From an uncultured Pseudomonadota bacterium (GTDB taxonomy: Bacteria; Pseudomonadota; Gammaproteobacteria; Burkholderiales; Methylophilaceae), in NCBI GenBank assembly GCA_903860085.1, contig CAIOPD010000033.1, forward strand, positions 1 to 10,466: 10,466 bases of DNA. The letters are read 5' to 3'. The stretch's first letter is position 1, and every line of letters starts with the position of its first letter. The notes below the pieces were generated by a model, which saw nothing but the letters and a program-made list of their open reading frames with translations, did not search any database and was not told where the DNA came from. The translations under genes and the position numbers were made by a program. Shown piece by piece: positions 1 to 6,649 of the stretch.

Positions 1-185
1 GACAAGAAAAGGGCTTAGGTGCACTTTCAGCAGTTCAAGAAGTCATTAAAAACAACCAAATACCTGTCTGCGCCATTACCAATCTAGATGACTTGCTGAG
101 TTATTTACAAAACCAACCGGGAATGGCCAATAATTTACATGCCGTTGAAGCATATCGTCAGCAATATGGCGTTGCTGAAAGCTAG
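1..185 (+). CDS. pyrE: Orotate phosphoribosyltransferase, 3' end only (partial)
   Basis: The reading frame is open from base 3 and ends at TAG 183-185, giving about 60 C-terminal residues. The segment QEKGLGALSAVQEV followed by a short variable stretch and IPVCAITNLDDLLSYL matches the C-terminal end of bacterial PyrE, where a loop and strand lead into the last helix. PyrE transfers the phosphoribosyl group of PRPP to orotate to make OMP, the fifth step of pyrimidine synthesis, in the cytoplasm. The PRPP-binding motif and the flexible catalytic loop lie outside the window, so the call rests on the tail alone. The gene is followed at once by a hairpin terminator and converges on the mltA gene. 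A different PRTase-family protein is possible but less likely. Confidence 0.8.
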   Translation, partial: QEKGLGALSAVQEVIKNNQIPVCAITNLDDLLSYLQNQPGMANNLHAVEAYRQQYGVAES

Positions 186-208
186 ATTAAAGCAATTCTA
201 AACAGAAC

Positions 209-232
209 AGGACCAAAGGGTCCTTGATTTTT
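209..232 (+). terminator. Rho-independent terminator after pyrE
   Basis: AGGACC (209-214) pairs perfectly with GGTCCT (219-224) around a 4-nt loop, and TGATTTTTA follows. The T-run lies on the plus strand, so the terminator serves pyrE. Its T-run reaches the mltA stop codon (231-233). In the opposite direction the tail is less T-rich, so it is a weaker signal for mltA. Confidence 0.65.
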
Positions 233-1523
233 ATGGCGTCGTTTTAAAGATAAATTCTTTGGGCAAAAATACCCAAATCTTTCCAGGTTGCTTCATTGCA
301 CCTGCTTTTGCACCCGCCTCAAAACCAGCGCCCCAAAAAAAGTCCGCGCGTACGCCCCCTCTAATAGCACCACCAGTATCTTGCGCTATCACCATGCGCT
401 TTAATGGCTTACTGCTATTGGGCTCTGTGGTTGCCAAAAATAATGGTGCGCCTAATGGTACAAATTTAGGGTCAATCGCCACACTACGTTCACCCAGTAT
501 TGGGACACCAAGGGCGCCTAACGGTCCTGGCAAACCTGCTGGTAGCTCTCTAAAGAACACATAACTGGGGTTGTTATTGAGTAGCTCGCGTAATTTAGTT
601 AAGTTATTGCGCGCCCAATTTTTAATGCCTTGCATCGAAGCATTAGCGGCTGTGAGTTCGCCGCGCTGAATTAAAATGCGGCCAATGGAGTTATAACTTT
701 GTCCATTTTGATCGGCGTAGCCTACATGCACTTGTTCGCCACTGTCCAGTTTCACCAAGCCAGAACCCTGAATCTGCAAGAAAAAAACATCAATAATGTC
801 ATCAATATAAATGAGCTCGCGACCTTGTAGCGGAGAAGCATCCGCTTCAATTTCTGCGCGATTGTAATAGGGCACCAATTTATTACCTACTAATCGGCCG
901 CGTACGCGCTTGTATTTAAGTTCGGGGAAAATACTATCGAGCTCAACCGTAACCAAGTCTTCTGGCTGGACATATAAAGGATAGGCATATTTGGCTGACT
1001 TAGTTCTGCTACCTTTTAACAAAGGCTCATAATAGCCAGTAATTAAACCGTTATCTGTTCCATCTATATTGGTAGTTTTATACACAGAGAAATACTGTTT
1101 GAAATAAGCCTGCACAGCCTCTGCGCTATTTTTTTTGGCGCCATTGGTCATCTGATTGTTCAGATCGTTAGCAGCCCCACATACTTTTTGCCACTGCGGT
1201 TTGTTAATCAGCGTGCTGCAGCTTTGCATCCATGCTGGCCAAGCTGTCATTAAATTAGCTTGATTAATTCCGTCAATATCTTCCCATGCGGCTAACTTTA
1301 ATAAGCCGTAATCTGGAATTTTAACCTCCGCCGCCTTGGCGTCTGGGGCTTTGCAAGGCTCTGCAGGCAATGCCGTTGAGACATCTGCGCCTTTTTCACA
1401 ATCACATTTAGCCACAGCAGGCGTAGCGGGTGCTATGTCAGCCTTCTTGGTTTTAATTTGACTACAGGCACTTAGGCTCGCTAATACCAAGATTAGCCAT
1501 CCACAAATCGCTATTTTTTTCAT
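231..1523 (-). CDS. mltA: Membrane-bound lytic murein transglycosylase A (lipoprotein)
   Basis: MltA cleaves the MurNAc-GlcNAc bond of peptidoglycan, forming 1,6-anhydro-MurNAc ends. It acts from the inner face of the outer membrane. I start at ATG 1523 because it gives a compact lipoprotein signal (KK, hydrophobic core, lipobox LSAC with lipidated Cys20). An ATG at 1550 would add nine polar residues, and neither start has a clear Shine-Dalgarno. The protein is 430 residues. After an Ala/Pro-rich linker with three cysteines (C40, C42, C57) come the MltA hallmark TGYYEPLL (from about 162) and a C-terminal 3D-type barrel with AQDTGGAIRGG and RADFFWGAG. The Asp residues there (about 382 and 394) match the conserved pair that includes the family's catalytic Asp. 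It lies 50 bp downstream of apaG on the same strand and is probably last in the thiS-thiG-apaG-mltA run. Confidence 0.93.
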   Translation of the reverse strand: MKKIAICGWLILVLASLSACSQIKTKKADIAPATPAVAKCDCEKGADVSTALPAEPCKAPDAKAAEVKIPDYGLLKLAAWEDIDGINQANLMTAWPAWMQSCSTLINKPQWQKVCGAANDLNNQMTNGAKKNSAEAVQAYFKQYFSVYKTTNIDGTDNGLITGYYEPLLKGSRTKSAKYAYPLYVQPEDLVTVELDSIFPELKYKRVRGRLVGNKLVPYYNRAEIEADASPLQGRELIYIDDIIDVFFLQIQGSGLVKLDSGEQVHVGYADQNGQSYNSIGRILIQRGELTAANASMQGIKNWARNNLTKLRELLNNNPSYVFFRELPAGLPGPLGALGVPILGERSVAIDPKFVPLGAPLFLATTEPNSSKPLKRMVIAQDTGGAIRGGVRADFFWGAGFEAGAKAGAMKQPGKIWVFLPKEFIFKTTP

Positions 1524-1573
1524 CAATTGATATTCGTTGTAGTCATTCATTCTATAAAGTAACAGGCGGCTAA

Positions 1574-1957
1574 CTAATGCAGCACTCTAGGCATACTCAG
1601 CGCAAAAGACGCGATGCTCACATCAAAGCGATGACCGTCTTCGGCCACCATTTGATAGCTGCCATGCATTTCACCCATCGGGGTATTGATGACTGTTCCA
1701 CTGGTATATTCGAAATGCTCACTAGGTTGAAGCAGGGGCTGCGCTCCCACCACCCCTAACCCTTTAACTTCCTGCTGCTCTCCGCTGGCCTCAGTGATAA
1801 TCCAATGACGACTAATCAGTTGGGCAGGGACATTGCCGGTGTTCGTGATTTTAACTTGGTAGGCAAAGACGTAGCGATTGTTCTCTACATCCGATTGCTC
1901 TGGTATAAACACCGTTTCCACTAACACGGTACATTCATAATGTTTGGCGCTACTCAT
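1574..1957 (-). CDS. apaG: ApaG/CorD family protein
   Basis: The 127 residues match the full family length (E. coli ApaG is 125). The protein is a single immunoglobulin/fibronectin-like beta-sandwich domain. Visible landmarks are YVFAYQVKITNTG near 29-41, RHWIITEASG, the Gly-rich GLGVVG near 67-72, and the closing MGEMHGSYQMV near 94-104. In enterobacteria the protein is tied to cobalt/magnesium resistance and diadenosine tetraphosphate levels; the biochemical role is unsettled. The start codon overlaps the thiG stop (ATGA, 1954-1957), so the two genes are very likely translationally coupled. E. coli has apaG beside apaH and ksgA; placement behind thiG is a different context and may say more about shared transcription than shared function. 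Confidence 0.95.
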   Translation of the reverse strand: MSSAKHYECTVLVETVFIPEQSDVENNRYVFAYQVKITNTGNVPAQLISRHWIITEASGEQQEVKGLGVVGAQPLLQPSEHFEYTSGTVINTPMGEMHGSYQMVAEDGHRFDVSIASFALSMPRVLH

Positions 1958-2742
1958 GTTCGGCTTATTAGGCCAGCACTAGGCGAGCTAGGGCTTGCTG
2001 AGTAAAGTTTTTTGGGCATACGGCCGGCTAAAAATGCTTCGCGGCCGGCTTCGACTGCTTTTTTCATTGCGCCGGCCATGCGAACAGGGTCCCCTGCTGC
2101 CGCAATTGCGGTATTCATTAACACGCCTTGGCAACCAAGCTCCATCGCGATGGCCGCATCTGAAGCTGTGCCAACACCGGCATCAACCAATACTGGAATT
2201 TGCGCATTCGCGATAATGATTTGTAAATTCCAGGGATTCAAAATACCCATGCCAGAGCCAATCAACGACGCTAATGGCATCACCGCGCAACACCCTATTT
2301 CTTCTAATTGCTTAGCAATAATAGGATCATCTGAACAATACACCATCACATCAAATCCATCTTTCACTAATACTTTGGCCGCCGCGATGGTTTCTATCAT
2401 GTTTGGGTATAGCGTATTCGGGTCACCCAGCACTTCCAATTTAACCAGTTTGTGTCCATCTAACAACTCGCGAGCTAAGCGTAAAGTGCGCACCGCATCA
2501 TCGGCAGAATAACAACCAGCAGTATTAGGTAAATAAGTGAATTGGTCTGGCGGCAAAAAATCCAGTAAAGACGGCTCACCCGCAGTTTGGCCAATATTAG
2601 TGCGGCGTATCGCTACGGTCACAATTTCGGCACCACTGGCATCGATTGCCGCGCGTGTTTGCGCAAAGTCCTGATACTTTCCTGTACCCACCAATAAACG
2701 TGAGCGATAGCTATGACCTGCAATTTTTAATAGATCTGACAC
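1954..2742 (-). CDS. thiG: Thiazole synthase ThiG
   Basis: ThiG makes the thiazole phosphate half of thiamine from 1-deoxy-D-xylulose 5-phosphate, dehydroglycine and the ThiS thiocarboxylate. The 262-residue TIM barrel shows the expected motifs: LLVGTGKY at 17-23, VAIRRTN near 43-49, KLEVLGDPNTLYPN at 101-114 with Lys101 as the likely Schiff-base lysine, ASLIGSGMGILNP at 158-170, and VDAGVGTASDAAIAMELG with VLMNTAIA for phosphate binding. The start is GTG (2740-2742). A good AAGGAT Shine-Dalgarno lies a few bases upstream, near 2747-2752, so this unusual start is well supported. It follows thiS with a 44-bp gap and overlaps apaG by 4 bp. Confidence 0.97.
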   Translation of the reverse strand: MSDLLKIAGHSYRSRLLVGTGKYQDFAQTRAAIDASGAEIVTVAIRRTNIGQTAGEPSLLDFLPPDQFTYLPNTAGCYSADDAVRTLRLARELLDGHKLVKLEVLGDPNTLYPNMIETIAAAKVLVKDGFDVMVYCSDDPIIAKQLEEIGCCAVMPLASLIGSGMGILNPWNLQIIIANAQIPVLVDAGVGTASDAAIAMELGCQGVLMNTAIAAAGDPVRMAGAMKKAVEAGREAFLAGRMPKKLYSASPSSPSAGLISRT

Positions 2743-2786
2743 TTAGTATCCTTAGACATAATGCTTACTGCATGTAGATTATATGG

Positions 2787-2990
2787 CTAGCCGCCGCCGA
2801 CTGCGCCTACAATTTCGAGCTTATCACCATCCACCAAATGCACTTCAGCGAATTGGCTACGGGGTACAATTTCGCCATTACACTCAATGGCAAGTCGCTT
2901 GCCTTCTAAATTTAGCTGGCCAACCAAATCTGCGACACTAAAATTAGAGGCATCAAAGCTACGTGGTTTTCCATTAATAGTAAGTTGCAT
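2787..2990 (-). CDS. thiS: Sulfur carrier protein ThiS
   Basis: ThiS is a small ubiquitin-fold protein. Its C-terminal glycine is adenylated and then thiocarboxylated to deliver sulfur to ThiG. From ATG 2990 the protein has 67 residues, opening MQLTINGKPRSF as the family does and ending in AVGGG, with the diglycine tail intact. A further ATG at 3002 would add MPKN. Neither start has a convincing Shine-Dalgarno, so the choice rests on family length (about 66). The conserved core LAIECNGEIVPRSQF and DGDKLEIV is present. It is the first gene of the minus-strand run and lies 44 bp before thiG, its direct partner. No TPP riboswitch is recognisable upstream. Confidence 0.93.
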   Translation of the reverse strand: MQLTINGKPRSFDASNFSVADLVGQLNLEGKRLAIECNGEIVPRSQFAEVHLVDGDKLEIVGAVGGG

Positions 2991-3189
2991 ATTTTTTGGC
3001 ATCTGTGAGTTTAAGCTTAATTGAATCCATTATGCGCCACGCAATCTAATAAGCCTAGGTGAAGCAGGCGCTGCGCAACCACAATTTTGAGTCACTATTT
3101 TACGGAAATTGTAGGCCCCTTAGCAAACCTTATATCGACTATTTAATCGCTAACGAAAAATTTACTAATAACGTAGCACTTGAAAATCA

Positions 3190-3208
3190 CTGTCGCAAAA
3201 AGCGATAG
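3190..3208. repeat. Short hairpin upstream of the dienelactone hydrolase gene
   Basis: CTGTCGC (3190-3196) faces GCGATAG (3202-3208) across AAAAA, giving seven pairs with one G-T. It lies 53 bp before the start codon and just upstream of the best candidate -10 box. It may be an operator or a chance hairpin; no regulator can be named. Confidence 0.35.
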
Positions 3209-3216
3209 CCACGCGG

Positions 3217-3222
3217 TACAAT
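3217..3222 (+). promoter_or_regulatory. Candidate -10 box for the dienelactone hydrolase gene
   Basis: TACAAT matches TATAAT at five of six bases and sits 40 bp before ATG 3262. No good -35 lies at the right distance. A TTGAAA at 3180-3185 is too far away for this box. The call is weak. Confidence 0.3.
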
Positions 3223-3261
3223 ACCAAAATTATCATTTAACTGCCCAATAGAAAGTCATCC

Positions 3262-4011
3262 ATGAAAGTTCAAAGCTTTTCTGCCGACATCACTACGCCT
3301 ACTGGCGTGATGCGAACATACATTCACCGCCCCGTGGGAGCAAATAACGCCCCTACTGAAAAATATCCTTGCATACTTTTTTATTCGGAGATATTTCAGC
3401 AAACTGGACCAATTGAAAGCGCCGCTAGAGTGATGGCCAGCCATGGTTATGTAGTGCTAGTGCCAGAAGTATTCCATGAGCTAAACCCAATTGGCACCAT
3501 CTTGGGTTATGACGATGCCGGCCGAGACAAAGGCAATGCTGATAAAGCGGCCAAAGATGTACAAGGCTATGATAGCGATAATGCTGCACTGATTGACTAT
3601 GCTAAACAACAATCTTGGTATAGCGGCAGCATAGGTGCTATGGGCTTCTGCATAGGCGGGCATTTGGCTTTTCGCGCAGCGCTACAGCCCGAGATTAAAG
3701 GCACAGCTTGCTTTTATGCCACGGATTTACATGCACTCACTATTCCTAATAAGACTGGGCAACACAGCATGGATAGGCTGCATGATATTGGTGGAGAGCT
3801 ACTAATGATCTGGGGCAAGCAAGATAGCCATATTCCAACCGCCGGCCGGATGCAGGTGTATGAAAAAATGACCGCGGCTGAGCTGAATTTCACCTGGCAT
3901 GAGTTTAACGCCCAACATGCCTTTATGCGTGATGGTGATGAGAGATACGACGCCCAAACTGCATTACTCTGTTATCAACTAGCGCTAAATTTATTTAGTC
4001 GCACACTTTAG
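3262..4011 (+). CDS. Dienelactone hydrolase family protein
   Basis: This is a 249-residue alpha/beta-hydrolase of the DLH family, probably cytoplasmic since no signal peptide is visible. The nucleophile elbow is GFCIGG with Cys130. The likely acid is Asp188 in IWGKQD and the histidine is His219 in NAQHAF, giving the Cys-Asp-His triad typical of dienelactone hydrolase rather than Ser-Asp-His. The oxyanion-side strand CILFYSEIFQQTGPI near 37-51 and VVLVPEVFHEL near 64-74 also fit. The family opens lactone rings in chloroaromatic breakdown, but many members have unknown substrates. No aromatic-degradation genes lie nearby, so the substrate is unknown. The Shine-Dalgarno is weak (AGAAAG). The gene stands alone and is closed by a strong terminator shared with gnd. 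Confidence 0.9.
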   Translation: MKVQSFSADITTPTGVMRTYIHRPVGANNAPTEKYPCILFYSEIFQQTGPIESAARVMASHGYVVLVPEVFHELNPIGTILGYDDAGRDKGNADKAAKDVQGYDSDNAALIDYAKQQSWYSGSIGAMGFCIGGHLAFRAALQPEIKGTACFYATDLHALTIPNKTGQHSMDRLHDIGGELLMIWGKQDSHIPTAGRMQVYEKMTAAELNFTWHEFNAQHAFMRDGDERYDAQTALLCYQLALNLFSRTL

Positions 4012-4036
4012 CAATATCGCTCAAGCTTTAGATGAT

Positions 4037-4065
4037 AAAAAGGGCAGAATTTCTGCCCTTTTTTT
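4037..4065. terminator. Bidirectional rho-independent terminator between convergent genes
   Basis: GGGCAGA (4042-4048) pairs with TCTGCCC (4052-4058) over a 3-nt loop. It is flanked by AAAAA on the left and a run of T on the right, so a U-tract follows the hairpin in both directions. It ends the dienelactone hydrolase gene (stop 4011) and the convergent gnd gene (stop 4088). Confidence 0.92.
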
Positions 4066-4087
4066 CTGCTTTACCTTGTTACTGGGC

Positions 4088-5602
4088 TTAGCTAATTTCT
4101 AACTGTGGGCGACCCGCTTCTGGCCAATCCAAATGGAAGAACTGACCACGTGCTTGATCCACGCGCTCATAAGTATGAGCACCAAAATAGTCACGTTGCG
4201 CTTGCAACAGGTTAGCTGGTAATACCGCACTACGATAACCGTCATAGTAAGCTAAAGCTGCACTAAAGCCTTGTGCTGGAATACCATTAGTCACTGCTAA
4301 GGCAATCACTTTACGCCATCCCGCTTGACTGTCATTAAGTGAGTTAGTGAAGTATGGATCTAACATTAAATTTTTCAAACGTGAATTCAATGCATAAGCA
4401 TCCGTGATTTTTTGCAAGAAACTTGCGCGGATGATACAACCGCCACGCCAAATTTGTGCAATCTCACCGAAGTTAAGTTTCCAGTTATAAGCTACTTGGG
4501 CTTTATCCATCAATTGGAAGCCTTGTGCATAAGCACAGATTTTAGAGCAATACAAACCACTCTTAATCGCTTCAATAATCGCTTTTTTGTCAGCCTCTTT
4601 TACGATGACCGGACCTTTTAAGATCTTACTAGCCGCAACACGTTCTTCTTTTAAGCTAGAAAGTGCACGCGCATAAACGGCGGCGGCAATGGCATTGGCT
4701 GGCGCACCTAACTCAAGTGCATTTGCAGCCGTCCATTGACCAGTTCCTTTTTGGCCAGCGGTATCCATGACTTGATCTACCAAGAAACCTTTACCCATAG
4801 GATCTTTTTGTTGCAGAATGTCGGCCGTAATTTCAATCAAGAAACTAGAAAGTTCGCCTTTATTCCACTCTTCGAATACTTTACCGATTTCATCAGCCGG
4901 CATCGCCAGCAGGTTCTTCATCAACCAGTACGCTTCACAAATCAGCTGCATATCAATATATTCAATACCGTTATGCACCATTTTTACGTAATGCCCCGCA
5001 CCATCAGGACCAATATATTCAGCGCAAGAGAAACCACCTTCAACTGGCTTACCTGGTTTGCCGCCTTCCATAGGCGCACCGGTTACTGGGTCAACTTTAG
5101 CCGCGATATCACGCCAGATTGGCTCTAATGAAGCCCAAGCCTTGCGTGTTCCGGATGGCATTAATGATGGGCCGAAACGTGCACCAGTCTCGCCACCTGA
5201 CACACCAGAGCCGATAAAATCAATGCCTTTAACAGCAAGTTCTTTTTCGCGACGAATCGTGTCTGTCCATAGCGAGTTACCGCCGTCAATAATAATGTCG
5301 CCTTGCTCTAAGAATGGCAAGATTGCGTTGATTGTTACGTCAGTTGCGCTACCGGCTTTAACCAACAGAATGATTTTACGTGGGCGTTTAATGCTTAATA
5401 CAAATGAGGCTAAATCTGCATGACCTACTACGCGTTCGTGTGAAGGCTCATTGGCTTTACATTCTTCAATGAATTTCACCATTTTTTTAGAGTCACGGTT
5501 ATAAACCGCGATGGTGTAGCCGTGGTCGGCAATATTTAAGGCTAAATTCTGGCCCATGACAGCTAGGCCAACTAGGCCAATATCAGCATTCTTGGTGATC
5601 AT
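4088..5602 (-). CDS. gnd: 6-phosphogluconate dehydrogenase, decarboxylating
   Basis: The enzyme oxidises and decarboxylates 6-phosphogluconate to ribulose 5-phosphate, making NAD(P)H and CO2. In methylotrophs using the ribulose monophosphate cycle it also drives cyclic formaldehyde oxidation. The Rossmann motif GLAVMGQNLALN starts at 12. YNRDSKK at 34-40 keeps the Asn-Arg pair that contacts the NADP 2'-phosphate, so NADP use is likely. IIDGGNS (104-110), GSGVSGGETGARFGPSLMP (131-149) and GHYVKMVHNGIEY (203-215) follow, the last with catalytic Lys207 and Glu214. The C-terminal dimer tail YFGAHTYERVD is present. At 504 residues it exceeds the 468 of the E. coli enzyme; part of the excess is a Gly/Pro-rich insert near 171-195. 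ATG 5602 has only a weak Shine-Dalgarno (AAGAGAA). Confidence 0.97.
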   Translation of the reverse strand: MITKNADIGLVGLAVMGQNLALNIADHGYTIAVYNRDSKKMVKFIEECKANEPSHERVVGHADLASFVLSIKRPRKIILLVKAGSATDVTINAILPFLEQGDIIIDGGNSLWTDTIRREKELAVKGIDFIGSGVSGGETGARFGPSLMPSGTRKAWASLEPIWRDIAAKVDPVTGAPMEGGKPGKPVEGGFSCAEYIGPDGAGHYVKMVHNGIEYIDMQLICEAYWLMKNLLAMPADEIGKVFEEWNKGELSSFLIEITADILQQKDPMGKGFLVDQVMDTAGQKGTGQWTAANALELGAPANAIAAAVYARALSSLKEERVAASKILKGPVIVKEADKKAIIEAIKSGLYCSKICAYAQGFQLMDKAQVAYNWKLNFGEIAQIWRGGCIIRASFLQKITDAYALNSRLKNLMLDPYFTNSLNDSQAGWRKVIALAVTNGIPAQGFSAALAYYDGYRSAVLPANLLQAQRDYFGAHTYERVDQARGQFFHLDWPEAGRPQLEIS

Positions 5603-5652
5603 TTATGTTCTCTTTTGGAGTTTTTAATGGAAAGGGTGTTTTTGTAGGCAAT

Positions 5653-5658
5653 ATTATA
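5653..5658 (-). promoter_or_regulatory. Candidate -10 box for gnd
   Basis: On the minus strand a perfect TATAAT ends about 50 bp before the gnd start codon, in a context reading TTCTATAATATTG. No good -35 is seen at 16-18 bp, so an activator or an unusual -35 would be needed. The position fits a gnd promoter separate from the upstream zinc-ribbon gene. Confidence 0.4.
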
Positions 5659-5807
5659 GAATCTTTTAACGGACCTAGTACTTAAATCTTGAGGTTGGAG
5701 CGGTATTTTTTTACATTTTGCGGATTTTCAGCAATAAAAACCAAGTTGATGATTTTTAACAGCCAATAAATTGTTTAGGGGCTATATTGCGCTACTGACT
5801 TGAGTCG

Positions 5808-6026
5808 CTAATAGTCACTACTTCTGCCAGCAGAATAGCCTTGTGGGATATCATTTTGCCATTCACCGCAATGTGCACAGCAGTGATCATGCATAGTAGG
5901 ACTCATGACCAAATGTGTGCTTGCGCAAAACTTACATGTTGCAGCCGGTTGCCCAGATTTCTTATCATGGGCCTCATGGTGCTCAGTCGCTACCTTGCTA
6001 CTACCTAATCCATATTTATTATCCAT
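5808..6026 (-). CDS. Small zinc-ribbon-like protein of unknown function
   Basis: The 72-residue soluble protein carries two CxxC knuckles, CKFC (31-34) and CAHC (50-53), 15 residues apart. This is the geometry of a zinc ribbon. A further Cys49 and several histidines lie nearby (HDHCCAHCGEW). The N-terminal 30 residues are polar and His/Lys-rich, and no membrane segment is visible. A clear GGAG Shine-Dalgarno lies seven bases before ATG 6026. I do not recognise the family beyond the fold. Small single-ribbon proteins may bind nucleic acid or act as partner subunits, but nothing here shows which. It sits between gnd and an MliC-like lipoprotein on the same strand, with a 102-bp gap upstream and 205 bp downstream. 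Confidence 0.8.
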   Translation of the reverse strand: MDNKYGLGSSKVATEHHEAHDKKSGQPAATCKFCASTHLVMSPTMHDHCCAHCGEWQNDIPQGYSAGRSSDY

Positions 6027-6128
6027 GGCTCACTCCATAGTGTATAAATTTCCTGAATCTAAGCATCATCAATGTTTAAAATCGATGGCTACACTGCACT
6101 TTACGCTCAGTGTGAATACTTGGCTACT

Positions 6129-6503
6129 TTAGTTTTTTGCCTGCACTTTACACGCTTTGTAAGCTATTTTTTCGCCGTCATCTAAGCTAGTATCAGCGCC
6201 AGTTATGATCAAAGTAATCACCCCACTGGTATAACGACCATCACCGGTTTTATTTAAATTAACTTCATGATCAGGGTATATAAGCCATGCATCGTTGCCA
6301 TTATTCAGCATTCGCACGTAAAAACGCTTATTACCCTCACACAAATAACCAGTTGCATTCACAGGCGCGTTTCCAAGCGCCTTAGTATCAGATGAAAATG
6401 GATTAGGGATTTTAATCGAGCTGCAAGCTGATACTAAGGTCAGCACAGCCGCGCTGATTAATAATTTTGCGATCGTATTTAATGAATTACTTTGGATGGT
6501 CAT
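6129..6503 (-). CDS. Lipoprotein with an MliC-like lysozyme-inhibitor domain
   Basis: From ATG 6503 the protein has 124 residues. A TTG two codons earlier is less likely, because AGG of a partial Shine-Dalgarno (ACAGG) is better spaced for the ATG. The N-terminus is a lipoprotein signal with lipobox VSAC and lipidated Cys27. The mature part reads GYLCEGNKRFYVRML, then a strand pattern to GRYTSGVITLIITG, and ends near YKACKV. This matches the MliC/PliC domain (YxC...F.V opening, closing Cys), whose two cysteines, here C55 and C118, form the conserved disulfide. Such proteins block C-type lysozyme in the periplasm and protect peptidoglycan. The sequence is divergent, so inhibitor activity is inferred. 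It is likely anchored in the outer membrane. Confidence 0.75.
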   Translation of the reverse strand: MTIQSNSLNTIAKLLISAAVLTLVSACSSIKIPNPFSSDTKALGNAPVNATGYLCEGNKRFYVRMLNNGNDAWLIYPDHEVNLNKTGDGRYTSGVITLIITGADTSLDDGEKIAYKACKVQAKN

Positions 6504-6604
6504 ATTCAAGCCTGTAAAATTTTAGAACTAAGGGGTGAAACTACATATTGCCAGTGTATAGATTCCTCACCAATCGGCAACGCTGATTTATTGGGGAGTT
6601 ACTA

Positions 6605-6649
6605 CTATTTGATTAATAGTTTAATGAAAATAGATTATTAATCAAATAG
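6605..6649. repeat. Perfect 14-bp inverted repeat over the Sua5 gene stop codon
   Basis: CTATTTGATTAATA (6605-6618) and TATTAATCAAATAG (6636-6649) are exact reverse complements separated by 17 bases. The right arm covers the last codons and the TGA stop (6642-6644) of the minus-strand gene. In the minus-strand RNA it would form an AU-rich hairpin at the 3' end, but no U-tract follows, so it is not a standard terminator. Confidence 0.85.

Noticed and set aside
259..564. Plus-strand open frame of 101 codons
   Set aside because: It lies wholly within mltA on the opposite strand, where the protein shows clear family motifs. The frame's own product is low-complexity Pro/Ala with no motif.
2012..2512. 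Plus-strand open frame of 166 codons
   Set aside because: It is the antisense shadow of thiG, whose motifs are unambiguous. No ribosome binding site or family resemblance is seen.
2785..2792. Palindrome GGCTAGCC over the thiS stop codon
   Set aside because: It is an 8-bp palindrome produced by the stop codon and the terminal glycine codons, with no loop or T-tract, so it has no evident function.
3003..3261. Possible TPP riboswitch or terminator upstream of thiS
   Set aside because: None of the conserved aptamer blocks are found on the minus strand, and no hairpin with a T-tract is present.
4736..5423. Two plus-strand open frames opposite gnd
   Set aside because: They are antisense to a highly conserved enzyme and have no recognisable protein features.
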